DNA from: a virus
Virus record (IMG/VR): IMGVR_UViG_3300027962_000003
Span: 1 to 31,641 of that record
Strand: one strand, 5' to 3'
DNA length: 31,641 nt
The notes under the pieces are model-generated. The model had not been told where the DNA came from and ran no database searches. It was given only the letters and a program-made list of their open reading frames with translations. The first letter of the stretch is position 1, and the number at the start of each line of letters is the position of its first letter. Of the stretch, positions 31,335-31,641 are shown in pieces. A program made the position numbers and the translations under genes.

Positions 31335-31518
31335 CTTTCTGCCCCCCCCCTATATAGAGAAGAAAAAGCCCTCACTACCTCTCTCCTCTCTCTACGCGAC
31401 TGTGAAAAGACGGAGTGCGTTCGTAGTAATTACCCCCTCTGTGATTACGACGTAATTACTATACGCTAACCCGTTGTTCTCCTTAGAATTATCTCTGGTC
31501 TGTCGTAACAAAGTAACC
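31335..31518 (-). promoter_or_regulatory. Duplicated leader/control element, copy B
   Basis: Blocks in the same order as copy A: CTTTCTGCCC (31335), TATAGAG (31353), TCTCTACGCGACTGTG (31389), GTAGTAATTACC (31423), TAATTACTATACGCTAA (31453) and GTAACAAAGTAACC (31505). Spacings differ from copy A by eight bases at most. A minus-strand TATAGT (31458-31463) could be the -10 for the portal operon. Confidence 0.65.
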
Positions 31519-31560
31519 AAAATTCAAATCACTCTATTCTCTCCGGCAAAAAACATAAAA

Positions 31561-31592
31561 TCTCGTTACGACATTACGAGAAACACTATAAG
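31561..31592 (+). promoter_or_regulatory. Palindrome overlapping a putative plus-strand promoter
   Basis: TCTCGT (31561-31566) and ACGAGA (31576-31581) are inverted arms. TATAAG (31587-31592) is a fair -10 for the plus-strand gene at 31625, with GTTACG (31565-31570) as a weak -35 at 16 bases. The centre GTTACGACATTACG matches the 6849-6862 operator at 11 of 14 positions. Confidence 0.4.
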
Positions 31593-31624
31593 AAACGGAA
31601 AAGACCACAAAAGCGGAGATAACT

Positions 31625-31641
31625 ATGTGGTTTTATTCTGG
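31625..31641 (+). CDS. Start of a plus-strand gene, cut by the window end
   Basis: An ATG with GGAG (31615-31618) six bases upstream, reading MWFYS before the window ends. It is divergent from the portal operon. The product cannot be identified from five codons. Confidence 0.45.

Larger units (their letters stand above)
31276..31624. other. 349-bp divergent control region
   Basis: No gene seen. It holds, from the portal side, the portal ribosome site, a 7-bp hairpin (CAGAAAG 31321-31327 with CTTTCTG 31335-31341), a run of nine C (31342-31350), the duplicated leader copy B, AT-rich spacer, a palindrome with a putative plus-strand promoter (31561-31592) and GGAG before the plus-strand start at 31625. 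The C run could vary in length. Confidence 0.6.

Noticed and set aside
30738-31469. Plus-strand ORFs of 93 and 115 aa opposite the portal gene and leader
   Set aside because: They are low-complexity shadows of the portal frame and leader, without ribosome sites.
1-31641. tRNA genes
   Set aside because: No cloverleaf with T-loop and acceptor pairing was found by eye; a dedicated scan would be more reliable.

Overview
The window reads as part of a tailed (siphovirus-type) phage genome or prophage. Nearly every gene lies on the minus strand, so transcription runs from high to low coordinates. Genes are tightly packed with ATGA or TAATG overlaps and clear AGGAGG-type ribosome binding sites. The Shine-Dalgarno use argues against a typical Bacteroidota host. 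Moderate GC and a cohesin-dockerin protein suggest a host from a group with dockerin proteins (Gram-positive or an FCB-type lineage), but the host cannot be named from the sequence.

Layout in transcription order. Region 31276-31624 is a 349-bp control region between the portal gene and the first bases of a plus-strand gene. Region 31275-22584 holds the head and neck module: portal, Mu F-like head morphogenesis protein, DUF2213 protease/scaffold with a probable internal scaffold start, a decoration-like protein, the HK97-fold major capsid protein, a small head protein, two small helical or membrane proteins, and four connector/tail-completion proteins. Region 22591-16241 holds the tail tube, two-frame tail assembly chaperones with an A9 slippery run, the tape measure and tail-tip proteins. 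Region 16239-7814 is the adsorption module: fibre, pectate-lyase-like tailspike, GEHF-repeat protein, small beta proteins, a secreted cohesin-dockerin protein, and an 886-aa DUF2341/LamG protein ending in thirteen 22-aa HxH repeats. Region 7839-7268 is a small accessory pair with a membrane protein.

Region 7177-631 is the regulatory and replication module. It has an HTH repressor, small proteins including a 25-aa one, a SNF2-type helicase with an N-terminal zinc motif, a zinc-finger protein, a coiled-coil protein, a zinc-binding protein resembling an ssDNA-binding accessory factor, and an AEP-type primase. Three copies of the palindrome GTTA-N6-TAAC mark its control points. One covers the -10 of the repressor's own promoter, which appears to give a leaderless mRNA. 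Two intergenic spacers in this module fold into strong RNA structures, one with a potential pseudoknot.

A leader of about 190 bp occurs twice, at 397-585 and 31335-31518, with six collinear conserved blocks. Each copy sits upstream of a minus-strand unit (the 123-aa membrane protein and the portal operon), suggesting coordinated control by one factor. Terminase, DNA polymerase, integrase and a recognisable endolysin are not in the window.

The most unusual items are the cohesin-dockerin protein, the HxH repeat array, the duplicated leader, the structured RNA at 3163-3256 and the GTTA-N6-TAAC regulon. All family assignments come from reading motifs; no database search was run.
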